Assembly: GCA_019112825.1 (NCBI GenBank)
Contig: DXIP01000013.1
Location: 85,313-149,312 of the forward strand
Direction of reading: 5' to 3'
DNA from: Alistipes excrementigallinarum
Lineage (GTDB): Bacteria > Bacteroidota > Bacteroidia > Bacteroidales > Rikenellaceae
DNA length: 64,000 bases
The notes under the pieces are model-generated. The model did not search any database, had not been told where the DNA came from, and saw nothing but the letters and a program-made list of their open reading frames with translations. A program made the translations under genes and the position numbers. The stretch's first letter is position 1, and every line of letters starts with the position of its first letter. Below are positions 1 through 8,161 of the stretch, in pieces.

Positions 1-334
1 AAATCCGCTTGAGGTTCAGACCGCCCATCACGTCGACGTCGAAGACGATGACGTGGCCCTTGGCCCAGATGCGCTCCACCTCGCTGCGCAGCGTTCCGTA
101 GCAGGTGCCCTTGTAGACCTCCTCCCACTCGACGAAGCGGTCCTGGGCCACGGCCTCGGCAAAGGCCTCGGGCGTGAGGAAGTAGTAGTCCACCCCGTCG
201 CGCTCCGTACCGCGCGGGGCCCGGCTGGTGGCCGATACCGAGAATTCGAATTGCGGGAAGTGCTGCAGCAGCTCCCGTACGATTGTCGTCTTGCCGGCGC
301 CGCTGGGCGCCGAGAATATGATGACCTTACCCAT
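1..334 (-). CDS. gmk: Guanylate kinase, C-terminal part beyond the window edge
   Basis: Phosphorylates GMP to GDP with ATP in the cytoplasm. Translation from the ATG at 334 begins MGKVIIFSAPSGAGKTT, which contains the P-loop SAPSGAGKTT, followed by the GMP-binding region SATSRAPRGTERDGVDYYF and the segment FVEWEEVYKGTCYGT. These are classic guanylate kinase signatures. About 111 codons are present; the rest lies left of base 1. It follows yicC on the same strand with a 64-nt gap, an arrangement common in bacteria, and probably shares its transcript. Confidence 0.96.
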   Translation of the reverse strand, partial: MGKVIIFSAPSGAGKTTIVRELLQHFPQFEFSVSATSRAPRGTERDGVDYYFLTPEAFAEAVAQDRFVEWEEVYKGTCYGTLRSEVERIWAKGHVIVFDVDVMGGLNLKRI

Positions 335-398
335 ATATTATATACGTATTTGAGGCTTCGCCCCGCGCGGCAGCGCCGCACGCGGCCCGGAGCCGGCG

Positions 399-1271
399 TC
401 AGAGGATGTTGAGCACCTGCTCCTTGATTTTCTCCAGCTCGTCCTTCATCCGGACGACCAGAATCTGGATGTTCGACTCGTTGGCCTTCGACCCCATCGT
501 GTTGATTTCGCGCCCCATCTCCTGGGCGATGAAGCCCAGCTTGCGGCCGGGGGCCTCCTCGCCGGCAGCCACCTCGCGGAAGTAGCGGCAGTGGTTCTCC
601 AGGCGCACCTTCTCCTCGGTGATGTCGAGCTTCTCGAGGTAGTAAATCATCTCCTGCTCCAGGCGGTTGCGGTCCACCTCGACGCCCAGCTTCGAGAGGT
701 TGTCGAGAATCCGCGCGCGGATGGTCTCCGTACGGGCCTTCTCGAAGGGAACGACCTCCTCGCGGTAGCGCTCGATGAGGTCGACGCGGCGCAGCAGGTC
801 GGCAATCAGCACGGCACCCTCCTGCACGCGGAAGGCGTCGAGCCGCTCGACGGCATCGGCCGCGGCGGCCATCAGCGCGGCGCTCTCCTCCTCCGTCACG
901 CGCTCGGCCTCGACCGATACCACGTCGGGCATGCGCATGAGCACGGGCAGCATGGCGTCGTAGTCGGCGTCGATGCCCGAGAAGGCGAGCGCGTCGTTGA
1001 GCTGGCGCAGGTATTCGCGGAAGATTTCGCGGTTGATGTGGGCCGAGGTCTCCACCTGCTGGCTCTCGACGCTCACGAAGAGGTCGACCTTGCCGCGCTG
1101 GAGCCGCTGCGCGACCAGATTGCGCAGTTCGGTCTCCGACTGGCGGTAGAGCGCCGGCAGTTTGATGTTCAAATCGAGCTGCTTGGAGTTGAGCGAGCGG
1201 AGCTCGACCGTGATTTTCTTGGTTCCGAAAGAGGCTTCGCCCTTGCCGAAGCCCGTCATCGATTTTATCAT
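399..1271 (-). CDS. yicC: YicC/YloC family endoribonuclease
   Basis: A 290-aa protein starting MIKSMTGFGKGEA, the highly conserved N-terminus of the YicC family, and ending with the conserved segment GREINTMGSKANESNIQ...VVRMKDELEKIKEQVLNIL. E. coli YicC is a metal-dependent endoribonuclease implicated in RNA turnover. The start at 1271 is chosen because it begins the family motif; an in-frame ATG at 1349 would add 26 residues but lies upstream of the -7 box at 1302-1309. It is the first gene of a likely yicC-gmk unit and is divergent from serC. Confidence 0.95.
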   Translation of the reverse strand: MIKSMTGFGKGEASFGTKKITVELRSLNSKQLDLNIKLPALYRQSETELRNLVAQRLQRGKVDLFVSVESQQVETSAHINREIFREYLRQLNDALAFSGIDADYDAMLPVLMRMPDVVSVEAERVTEEESAALMAAAADAVERLDAFRVQEGAVLIADLLRRVDLIERYREEVVPFEKARTETIRARILDNLSKLGVEVDRNRLEQEMIYYLEKLDITEEKVRLENHCRYFREVAAGEEAPGRKLGFIAQEMGREINTMGSKANESNIQILVVRMKDELEKIKEQVLNIL

Positions 1272-1301
1272 AGCGAGGTGATGATTGGTCCTTAATCCCG
1301 G

Positions 1302-1309
1302 CAAATTTA
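1302..1309 (-). promoter_or_regulatory. -7 box for yicC
   Basis: TAAATTTG on the minus strand matches the Bacteroidota TAnnTTTG element and would place the transcript start about 25 nt before the yicC ATG. No convincing -33 TTTG is seen at the expected distance. Confidence 0.5.
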
Positions 1310-1369
1310 GTAAAAACAATTCAAAAAGGCGCCCTCCGGCCCCGGGCATTGAAATTTATTTGGCAAGAG

Positions 1370-1402
1370 TTTGGTTTGTCCCGAATATTTTATATATATT
1401 TG
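1370..1402 (+). promoter_or_regulatory. Promoter of the serC-serA operon
   Basis: TTTG at 1370-1373, 21 nt, then TATATTTG at 1395-1402: a full match to the Bacteroidota -33/-7 promoter. The 5' leader to the serC ATG is about 50 nt. Confidence 0.75.
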
Positions 1403-1457
1403 TGTTAGTCAAGTAACAGTTCGCAATCTAAATGAACTAATTTACATACGGATTATT

Positions 1458-2531
1458 ATGAAAAAGCACAATTTCAACGCCGGACCCTCCGTCCTTGCGG
1501 ACGAGGTTATCGAAAATGCTGCCAAGGCCGTCCTCGATTTCAATGGCTCGGGACTCTCCCTGCTCTCGATTTCGCACCGTTCGAAGGATTTCGACGCTGT
1601 GATGGCGGAGGCCGATGCGCTCTTCCGCGAACTGCTCCACATTCCGGACAACTACAAGATTTTCTACATCGGCGGCGGCGCCAGCACGATGTTCTATGAG
1701 GTTCCCGCCAACTTCCTGGGCAAGAAGGCCGGCTACGTCAACACGGGCGTCTGGTCGAAGAAGGCCATCAAGGAGGCGAAGCGCTACGGCGAGGTGGAGA
1801 TTCTCGCCACGTCGGAGGACCGCAACTTCACCTATATCCCCAAGGGATTCGCCATTCCGAGCGACCTGGACTACCTCCACATCACCTCGAACAACACCAT
1901 CTACGGCACGGAGTACCACGAGGACCTCACGTCGCCCGTACCCCTCATCGCCGACATGTCGTCCGACATCCTGTCGCGTCCGGTCGACGTGACCAAGTAT
2001 GCGATGATTTACGGCGGCGCCCAGAAGAACCTGGCTCCCGCCGGCGTGGTCTTCGCCATCATCCGCGAGGACATGCTCGACAAGCAGGTGCGCGACCTGC
2101 CGACGATGGTCAGCTTCCGCACCCACGTCGAGAACAACTCGATGTTCAACACGCCTCCCGTATTCCCGATTTACGTGCTGAAGGAGACGCTCAAGTGGCT
2201 CAAGTCGATTGGCGGCGTCGAGGAAATCTACCGCCGCAACCAGGAGAAGGCGCAGCTGCTCTACGACGAAATCGACCGCAACCCGCTCTTCCGCGGCACG
2301 GTCGAGAAGCAGGACCGTTCGCTGATGAACATCTGCTTCGTGATGGCCGACGGCTACGAGGAGCTGGCTCCCGAGTTCCTGGAGTACACCAAGGCGCACG
2401 ACATCGTGGGCATCAAGGGCCACCGTCTGGTGGGCGGCTTCCGCGCCTCGTGCTACAACGCCCTCAAGAAGGAGAGCGTCGAGGTGCTCGTGAAGTGCAT
2501 GCGCGACTTTGCCGAGAAATACGCCAAATAG
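1458..2531 (+). CDS. serC: Phosphoserine aminotransferase
   Basis: PLP enzyme that converts 3-phosphohydroxypyruvate and glutamate to phosphoserine and 2-oxoglutarate in serine synthesis (and acts in pyridoxal phosphate synthesis in some bacteria). The 357-aa product starts MKKHNFNAGPSVLADEV and has the IGGGAST motif near residue 72 and the PLP lysine in YGGAQKNLAP (Lys190). Length is normal for SerC. The ATG at 1458 is preferred over upstream in-frame starts that lie at or before the promoter. It is followed by serA, the preceding step of the pathway. Confidence 0.98.
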   Translation: MKKHNFNAGPSVLADEVIENAAKAVLDFNGSGLSLLSISHRSKDFDAVMAEADALFRELLHIPDNYKIFYIGGGASTMFYEVPANFLGKKAGYVNTGVWSKKAIKEAKRYGEVEILATSEDRNFTYIPKGFAIPSDLDYLHITSNNTIYGTEYHEDLTSPVPLIADMSSDILSRPVDVTKYAMIYGGAQKNLAPAGVVFAIIREDMLDKQVRDLPTMVSFRTHVENNSMFNTPPVFPIYVLKETLKWLKSIGGVEEIYRRNQEKAQLLYDEIDRNPLFRGTVEKQDRSLMNICFVMADGYEELAPEFLEYTKAHDIVGIKGHRLVGGFRASCYNALKKESVEVLVKCMRDFAEKYAK

Positions 2532-2571
2532 CCCGGCATGCCGCTTGTCACACGCATACCGACCGGTTACG

Positions 2572-2598
2572 ACGCCCTCACCGGAGAGGTGAGGGCGT
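2572..2598 (+). other. Perfect hairpin between serC and serA
   Basis: An 11-bp perfect stem (2572-2582 with 2588-2598) around a 5-nt loop. There is no T-run after it, so it is more likely an mRNA stability or processing element, or a weak attenuator, than a terminator. Confidence 0.6.
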
Positions 2599-2639
2599 GG
2601 GACTGGCGGGAAGTGCTCACAACCGAAATCAGAGAGACC

Positions 2640-3563
2640 ATGAAAGTACTGATAGCAACCGAAAAGCCCTTCGCACAGAAGGCCGTCGACGGCATCCGCC
2701 GCATCGTCGAAGAGGCCGGCTACGAGCTGGCGCTGCTTGAGAAGTATACCGACAAGGCACAGCTGCTGGAGGCCGTGGCCGATGTCGACGCGCTGATTAT
2801 CCGCAGCGACAAGGTGACCGCCGAGGTCATCGCCGCCGCGCCGCAGCTCAAGATTGTCGTCCGCGCCGGCGCGGGCTACGACAACGTCGACCTGGCAGCC
2901 GCCACCGCACGCGGCATCGTGGTGATGAACACCCCGGGCCAGAACTCGAACGCCGTGGCCGAGCTGGCCATCGCGCTGATGATTTACATCTCGCGCAACC
3001 GCTTCACCCCCGGCACGGGTCACGAGATTATGGGCAAGACCCTCGGCATCCACGCCTACGGCAATGTCGGCAAGCTGGTGGGCCGCAAGGGCAAGGCCAT
3101 GGGCATGGAGGTCATCGCCTACGACCCCTTCATCCAGGAGGACGCCGTATTCGAGGCCGACGGCGTGAAGCGCGTCGGTTCGGTCGAGGAGCTCTACGCC
3201 AAGGCCGACTTCCTCTCGCTGCACATTCCCGCCACGGAGCAGACCCGCGGCTCGATTGGCTACGAGCTGCTGATGTCGATGCCCAAGGGCGCCACGCTGG
3301 TCAACACCGCCCGCAAGGAGGTCATCGACGAGGCCGGCCTCATGCGCGCCCTCGAGGAGCGTGAGGACCTGAAGTACGTCACCGACATCGCCGCCGGCAT
3401 CCAGGCCGAGCTCGACGAGAAGTTCGGCAAGCGCGTCTTCGCAACGCCCAAGAAGATGGGTGCCGAGACCGCCGAGGCGAACCTCAACGCCGGACTGGCC
3501 GCCGCCCGACAGATTGTCGACTTCTTCAAGACGGGCAACACCCGTTTCCAGGTAAACAAGTAA
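2640..3563 (+). CDS. serA: D-3-phosphoglycerate dehydrogenase, short form without ACT domain
   Basis: Oxidises 3-phosphoglycerate to 3-phosphohydroxypyruvate, the first step of serine synthesis. The 307-aa protein has a Rossmann segment (LGIHAYGNVGKLVG, about 135-148), the substrate-site Arg in NTARKEVIDE (Arg225) and no C-terminal ACT/ASB domain. Where most D-2-hydroxyacid dehydrogenases have the catalytic His (PHxG), this one reads ATPKKMGAET, with Lys at 271-272. That matches the type IIIK PGDH class described for Entamoeba and Bacteroides. The start at 2640 directly follows serC by 108 nt that include a hairpin. Lack of the ACT domain suggests no classical serine feedback. Confidence 0.95.
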   Translation: MKVLIATEKPFAQKAVDGIRRIVEEAGYELALLEKYTDKAQLLEAVADVDALIIRSDKVTAEVIAAAPQLKIVVRAGAGYDNVDLAAATARGIVVMNTPGQNSNAVAELAIALMIYISRNRFTPGTGHEIMGKTLGIHAYGNVGKLVGRKGKAMGMEVIAYDPFIQEDAVFEADGVKRVGSVEELYAKADFLSLHIPATEQTRGSIGYELLMSMPKGATLVNTARKEVIDEAGLMRALEEREDLKYVTDIAAGIQAELDEKFGKRVFATPKKMGAETAEANLNAGLAAARQIVDFFKTGNTRFQVNK

Positions 3564-3589
3564 TCCACCGAACACGGCGACACGGAAGG

Positions 3590-3615
3590 CGGACGGAGCG
3601 CATCCGTCCGTTTTC
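3590..3615 (+). terminator. Hairpin with short T-run after serA
   Basis: An 8-bp stem (3590-3597 with 3603-3610), loop GCGCA, followed by TTTT. Reads like a weak intrinsic terminator 27 nt after the serA stop; probably partial, since the next gene has no clear promoter of its own. Confidence 0.5.
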
Positions 3616-3643
3616 CGCGCCTGCACCAACCCCAGACAAGACC

Positions 3644-4894
3644 ATGGTACGCATCAAACCTTTCCGCGGCATCCGTCCGCCCAAGGAGTACGCCGCCGAG
3701 GTGGCATCGCGCCCCTACGACGTGCTGAACTCGGTCGAGGCCAAGGCCGAAGCCACCGAGCGCTCGCTGCTCCACATCATCAAACCCGAAATCGACTTCG
3801 ACCCCATCGCCGACGAGCATTCGCAGCAGGTCTACGACAAGGCGGTCGAGAACTTCCGCAAGTGGCGCGCCGAGGGCTGGCTCCGTCAGGACCCCGAGGA
3901 GTACTACTATATCTATGCCCAGACGATGGACGGCCGCACGCAGTACGGTCTGGCCATGTGCTGCCACTTCGAGGACTACCTCTCGGGGGCCATCAAGAAG
4001 CACGAGCTCACCCGCACCGACAAGGAGGAGGACCGCATGATTCACGTCCGCAACCAGAAGGCCAACATCGAGCCGGTCTTCTTCGCCTATCCCGACAATG
4101 CCGAAATCAACGAGATTGTGGCCGACGTGGTGAAGAACAACCCGCCCGAGTACGACTTCACGGCCGAGGACGGCTTCGGCCACCACTTCTGGGTCATCCG
4201 CGACCGCAAGACGATTGACCGCATCACCGAAATCTTCGCCGGCATCCCGGCCCTCTACGTGGCCGACGGACACCACCGTACGGCTGCCGCCGCACGCGTG
4301 GGCGCCGAGTTCAGGGCCAAGAACCCCCACCATACGGGCAACGAGGAGTACTGCTACTTCCTGGCCGTCACCTTCCCGGCCAACCAGCTGCGCATCATCG
4401 ACTACAACCGCGTGGTGAAGGACCTCAACGGCATGACCCCCGAGGAGCTGCTCAAGCGTCTGGAGGAGAACTTCGTGGTCGAGGACAAGGGCACGGAGAC
4501 CTACCACCCGACGGGGCTGCACAACTTCTCGATGTATCTGGCCGGCCACTGGTACAGCCTCACGGCCAAGAAGGGCACCTACGACGACAACGACCCCATC
4601 GGCGTGCTGGACGTGACGGTGCTCTCGAATCTGGTGCTGGACCGTCTGCTGGGCATCAAGGACCTGCGCACCTCGAAGCGGATTGACTTCGTGGGAGGCA
4701 TCCGCGGCCTGGGCGAGCTGAAGCGCCGCGTCGACAGCGGCGAGATGGCCGTGGCCTTCGCGCTCTACCCCGTCTCGATGCAGCAGCTCATCAACATCGC
4801 CGACACGGGCAACATCATGCCTCCGAAGACGACGTGGTTCGAGCCCAAGCTGCGCTCGGGCGTGGTGATCCACTCCTTCGCCGAGGGCGACTGA
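3644..4894 (+). CDS. DUF1015 family protein
   Basis: A 416-aa soluble protein starting MVRIKPFRGIRPPKEYAAEVASRPYDVLN, the typical N-terminus of the DUF1015 family. The conserved core YVADGHHRTAAAARV (around residue 207-221) has a histidine pair suggestive of a metal or phosphate site. The biochemical function of the family is not established to my knowledge. It repeatedly lies beside serA/serC in Bacteroidota, as here, so a role in serine or phospho-metabolite handling is an inference from context. A strong terminator follows it, marking the end of the ser transcript. Confidence 0.9.
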   Translation: MVRIKPFRGIRPPKEYAAEVASRPYDVLNSVEAKAEATERSLLHIIKPEIDFDPIADEHSQQVYDKAVENFRKWRAEGWLRQDPEEYYYIYAQTMDGRTQYGLAMCCHFEDYLSGAIKKHELTRTDKEEDRMIHVRNQKANIEPVFFAYPDNAEINEIVADVVKNNPPEYDFTAEDGFGHHFWVIRDRKTIDRITEIFAGIPALYVADGHHRTAAAARVGAEFRAKNPHHTGNEEYCYFLAVTFPANQLRIIDYNRVVKDLNGMTPEELLKRLEENFVVEDKGTETYHPTGLHNFSMYLAGHWYSLTAKKGTYDDNDPIGVLDVTVLSNLVLDRLLGIKDLRTSKRIDFVGGIRGLGELKRRVDSGEMAVAFALYPVSMQQLINIADTGNIMPPKTTWFEPKLRSGVVIHSFAEGD

Positions 4895-4940
4895 CAACCT
4901 CGACACACCTCCGCGCATCCGTGCGGGAGGGACAAACCGG

Positions 4941-4975
4941 AAACGGAGAGCGGCGCGCCGCTCTCCGTTTTTCGT
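4941..4975 (+). terminator. Terminator of the serC-serA-DUF1015 unit
   Basis: Bases 4941-4970 form a perfect 30-nt palindrome (AAACGGAGAGCGGCG and its complement), continuing into a T-run. Confidence 0.85.
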
Positions 4976-4979
4976 GGAG

Positions 4980-5233
4980 GCCGGGGGGGGGGGAAGGGGC
5001 GTGCGCCAGACGGGCTCCGGCAAAAGCGGGAGCCGACAAACACCGGAACATGCAAACGCCGGAACAGACAAGAGCGGAGCACGCGAAACCCGGAAGCCGA
5101 CAAATGCGGAGCACGCAAACGCCGGGAGCACGCAAACGCCGGAACAGACAAGAGCGAAGCATGCGAAACCCGGGAGCAGACAAACGCCGGAGCGGACAAA
5201 CGCCGGGAGCATGCAAACGCCGGGAGCATGCAG
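4980..5233 (+). repeat. Purine-rich intergenic repeat tract
   Basis: Begins with an 11-G run (4983-4993), then degenerate repeats of the words ACAAACGCCGG, AGCACGCAAACGCC and GGAACAGACAAGAGCG. No convincing protein or RNA gene is seen here. It lies between the terminator of the ser unit and the promoter of the DUF805 gene. Confidence 0.8.
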
Positions 5234-5268
5234 GAATTGCGGCGCCGGCAAAAAATCGCGGCAAAAAG

Positions 5269-5298
5269 TTGGCGGTCCGCCCCTTTTTCGTATCTTTG
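5269..5298 (+). promoter_or_regulatory. Promoter of the DUF805 gene
   Basis: TTG at 5269-5271, 19 nt, TATCTTTG at 5291-5298. It begins immediately after the repeat tract. Confidence 0.75.
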
Positions 5299-5333
5299 TT
5301 TACAGAACAAACCAACAAAAAATTCTTCAGCCT

Positions 5334-5819
5334 ATGAAATGGTTCATCCTCTGCCTGCGCAACTACGTGAACTTCAGCGGCCGCGCACGCCGCAAGGAGT
5401 ACTGGTTCTTCGTGCTCTTCACCTTCATCTTCTCGATTGTGGCCCGACTGCTCGACCTGCTCATCTTCGGCCCGAGCGGCATGCTCATCTCGGGTCTGTT
5501 CGGTCTTGCCATGCTGCTGCCGCAGCTCGCCGCCCTGGTCCGCCGCCTGCACGACACGAACCGTTCGGGCAAGTGGGTGCTGGGATACTACCTCCTCACG
5601 ATTCTGTGGACGGGAATTCTCATCGTCTGGGGCATGAAGTACTTCGTCGCCGCCATGCAGGGCACGGCAGGTATGCCCGTCGGATTCTCGATTTTCGCCA
5701 TCGTGGGCGTTCTTGCCATCCTGGCCTACGCCATCGTGCTGCTCGTATGGAGCTGCCTGCCGGGAACGAAGGGCGAAAACCGCTACGGTGCCGACCCCAA
5801 GGCCGGGGAGATGGCTTGA
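5334..5819 (+). CDS. DUF805 family membrane protein
   Basis: A 161-aa inner-membrane protein. The family N-terminus is clear: MKWFILCLRNYVNFSGRARRKEYWFFVLF, followed by four hydrophobic segments and the motif RRLHDTNRSGKWVLGYY in the middle, and a C-terminal CLPGTKGENRYGADP. DUF805 proteins are widespread small membrane proteins of unknown role (E. coli YhaH/YhaI type). It has its own promoter and terminator and is thus a single-gene unit. The start at 5334 is the ATG that begins the family motif, 35 nt after the -7 box. Confidence 0.92.
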   Translation: MKWFILCLRNYVNFSGRARRKEYWFFVLFTFIFSIVARLLDLLIFGPSGMLISGLFGLAMLLPQLAALVRRLHDTNRSGKWVLGYYLLTILWTGILIVWGMKYFVAAMQGTAGMPVGFSIFAIVGVLAILAYAIVLLVWSCLPGTKGENRYGADPKAGEMA

Positions 5820-5846
5820 ATCTGACCCCGCGGATATATCCAAAAG

Positions 5847-5885
5847 ACGGGAAGTTCGGGACAAAACCGGAACTTCCCGTTTTTA
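5847..5885 (+). terminator. Terminator of the DUF805 gene
   Basis: An 11-bp stem (5847-5857 with 5870-5880), 12-nt loop, then TTTTT. Confidence 0.8.
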
Positions 5886-5943
5886 TTTGTCATTTTTTCG
5901 CGAAGAAATATTGCGAACGATTAGCGGGAACGGGAAATTTTTG

Positions 5944-5951
5944 TATATTTG
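5944..5951 (+). promoter_or_regulatory. -7 box for the 2-oxoacid oxidoreductase operon
   Basis: TATATTTG. A TTAG at 5921-5924 lies at -33 spacing (19 nt) but is a poor match. The leader to the first ATG is about 100 nt. Confidence 0.55.
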
Positions 5952-6055
5952 TAAGGAGCCTTCTCGTGTTCGGGCCTGCTGCGGGACCTACCCCCCTCAC
6001 CGAACTGCGGCGAAAGGTTGCTTCGCAACACAACTAACTTACAATAGAACGGCTT

Positions 6056-6283
6056 ATGGCTAAAATCAAAGGAACTATCGTTGTCGATAAGGAACGATGC
6101 AAGGGATGCGGCGTCTGCGTGGCCTCGTGTCCGTGCGACGTGCTCAAACTATCGGCGGAAGTTAACGGGAAGGGTTATCCCGTGGCTATGATGGCGAATC
6201 CCGACGCCTGCATCGGCTGCGCGTCGTGTGCGGTTATCTGCCCGGACAGCGTCATCACGGTTTATCGTCAAAAATTCGAATAG
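6056..6283 (+). CDS. 2-oxoacid:ferredoxin oxidoreductase, delta (ferredoxin) subunit
   Basis: A 75-aa protein with two [4Fe-4S] motifs: Cys15-Cys18-Cys21-Cys25 and Cys52-Cys55-Cys58-Cys62. This is the ferredoxin-like delta subunit that passes electrons from the TPP site to free ferredoxin. First gene of the four-gene operon (delta, alpha, beta, gamma) encoding a KOR/VOR-type enzyme, which oxidatively decarboxylates a 2-oxoacid with CoA to an acyl-CoA, or runs in reverse. The next gene starts 4 nt downstream. Confidence 0.93.
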   Translation: MAKIKGTIVVDKERCKGCGVCVASCPCDVLKLSAEVNGKGYPVAMMANPDACIGCASCAVICPDSVITVYRQKFE

Positions 6284-6286
6284 GCT

Positions 6287-7381
6287 ATGGCAGAAAAAGA
6301 GGTAAAACTGATGAAAGGCAACGAGGTAATCGCCCATGCTGCGATACGCTACGGTTGCGACGGATATTTCGGCTACCCCATCACCCCGCAGTCGGAGGTC
6401 ATGGAGACGCTCATGGAGCTCAAGCCGTGGGAGACCACCGGCATGGTCGTGCTGCAGGCCGAATCCGAAATCTCTTCAATCAACATGGTATACGGCGGCG
6501 CATCGACCGGCAAGCGGGTGATGACCTCGTCGTCGAGCCCCGGCATCAGCCTGATGTCGGAGGGTCTGAGCTATCTGGCGGGCGCCGAGCTGCCCTGCCT
6601 GGTGGTCAACTGCCAGCGCGGCGGCCCGGGTCTGGGTACGATTCAGCCTTCGCAGGGCGACTACTTCCAGGCCTGCAAGGGCGGCGGCCACGGTGACTTC
6701 CACCTGATTGTCTTCGCCCCCAACTCGGTGCAGGAGATGCACGACCATGTGGCCGAGGCCTTCGACCTGGCCTTCAAGTACCGCAACCCGGCGATGATTC
6801 TCGCCGACGGCGCCATCGGTCAGATGATGGAGAAGGTGGTGCTCGCACCGCAGCGTCCGCGCCGCACCAACGAGGAGATTGCCGCCGAATGCCGGACGTG
6901 GGCAGCCTACGGCAAGCCCGCCGACCGCGAGCGCAACGTCGTCACCTCGCTCGAGCTGCAGTCCGAAAAGATGGAGGTCATCAACCAGCGGCTGCAGGCC
7001 AAGTACAAGGCGCTCGAGGAGAACGAGGTGCGCTACGAGGCCATCGATTGCGACGATGCGGAGTATGTCATCGTGGCATTCGGCTCGTCGGCCCGCATCT
7101 GCTCGGCCACGGTCGAGATGGCGCGCGCCGAGGGTCTGAAGGTCGGCCTGCTGCGCCCCATCACGCTCTATCCCTTCCCCACGCGTCAGATTGCCGAGCT
7201 GGCCGAGCGCGGCGTGAAGGGCTTCCTCTCGGCCGAGCTCAACGCCGGCCAGATGGTTCAGGACGTTCGGCTGGCCGTCAACGGCAAGGCTCCCGTGGAG
7301 CACTATGGACGCCAAGGCGGCATGATGTTCGCGCCCGACGAGGTGCTCGAGGCGCTCAAGGAAAAACTGATTAAAAAGTAA
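6287..7381 (+). CDS. 2-oxoacid:ferredoxin oxidoreductase, alpha subunit (KorA/VorB type)
   Basis: A 364-aa subunit carrying the pyrimidine-binding half of the TPP site. Typical motifs are GYPITPQSEVMETL near residue 28, the ESEISSINMVYGGASTG stretch around 60-75, TSSSSPGISLMSEGLSYL and the later QRGGPGLGT. These fit the 2-oxoglutarate or branched-chain 2-oxoacid (VorB) subgroup; the sequence alone does not fix the substrate. Coupled to the gene before it (4-nt gap) and after it (5-nt gap). Confidence 0.94.
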   Translation: MAEKEVKLMKGNEVIAHAAIRYGCDGYFGYPITPQSEVMETLMELKPWETTGMVVLQAESEISSINMVYGGASTGKRVMTSSSSPGISLMSEGLSYLAGAELPCLVVNCQRGGPGLGTIQPSQGDYFQACKGGGHGDFHLIVFAPNSVQEMHDHVAEAFDLAFKYRNPAMILADGAIGQMMEKVVLAPQRPRRTNEEIAAECRTWAAYGKPADRERNVVTSLELQSEKMEVINQRLQAKYKALEENEVRYEAIDCDDAEYVIVAFGSSARICSATVEMARAEGLKVGLLRPITLYPFPTRQIAELAERGVKGFLSAELNAGQMVQDVRLAVNGKAPVEHYGRQGGMMFAPDEVLEALKEKLIKK

Positions 7382-7386
7382 AGACG

Positions 7387-8148
7387 ATGGCAGAGGTTGA
7401 AATCAAACAGGAGAATCTGGTTTATTCGAAACCGAAACTCATCACCAATAATGTCATGCACTACTGCCCGGGCTGCAGCCACGGCACGGTGCACAAACTC
7501 GTCGCCGAGGTCATCGACGAGCTGGGCCTTGCCGAGAAGGCCGTGGGCATCTCGCCCGTAGGCTGCTCGGTATTCGCCTACAACTACATCGACATCGACT
7601 GGATTGAGGCGGCACACGGACGTGCGCTGGCCGTTGCGACGGCTGTCAAGCGGCTCCACCCCGAGAACATGGTCTTCACGTACCAGGGCGACGGCGACCT
7701 GTCGGCCATCGGTACGGCGGAGTCGATTCACGCGGCGGCCCGCGGCGAGAACGTGGTTGCCATCTACATCAACAACGCCATCTACGGCATGACGGGCGGC
7801 CAGATGGCCCCGACGACGCTGCTGGGCATGAAGACGGCGACGACGCCCTACGGACGCGACGCCCATCTGAACGGCTATCCCTACAAGATTGCCGAGATGA
7901 TGGCCCATCTGGACGGCGCCACCTACATCACGCGCCAGAGCGTCCACAAGCCGGCCAACGTGCGCAAGTGCAAGGCTGCCATCAAGAAGGCCTTCCAGCG
8001 CTCGATGGAGGGCAAGGGCTTCTCGCTGGTTGAGGTCGTTTCGACCTGCAACAGCGGCTGGAAACTCTCGCCGGTGGCTTCGAACGAGTGGCTCGAGCAG
8101 AACATGCTGCCCTTCTACCCCCTGGGCGATATCAAGGAGGTAAAATAA
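7387..8148 (+). CDS. 2-oxoacid:ferredoxin oxidoreductase, beta subunit (TPP-binding)
   Basis: A 253-aa subunit with the TPP/Mg2+ motif GDGD at 101-104 and the partner Asn in INNAIYGMTGGQ (around 129-139). The N-terminal HYCPGCSHG motif (Cys27, Cys30) is typical for the beta subunit of KOR/VOR enzymes. Works with the alpha, gamma and delta subunits encoded beside it. Confidence 0.95.
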   Translation: MAEVEIKQENLVYSKPKLITNNVMHYCPGCSHGTVHKLVAEVIDELGLAEKAVGISPVGCSVFAYNYIDIDWIEAAHGRALAVATAVKRLHPENMVFTYQGDGDLSAIGTAESIHAAARGENVVAIYINNAIYGMTGGQMAPTTLLGMKTATTPYGRDAHLNGYPYKIAEMMAHLDGATYITRQSVHKPANVRKCKAAIKKAFQRSMEGKGFSLVEVVSTCNSGWKLSPVASNEWLEQNMLPFYPLGDIKEVK

Positions 8149-8161
8149 GAGAGGACGAACT

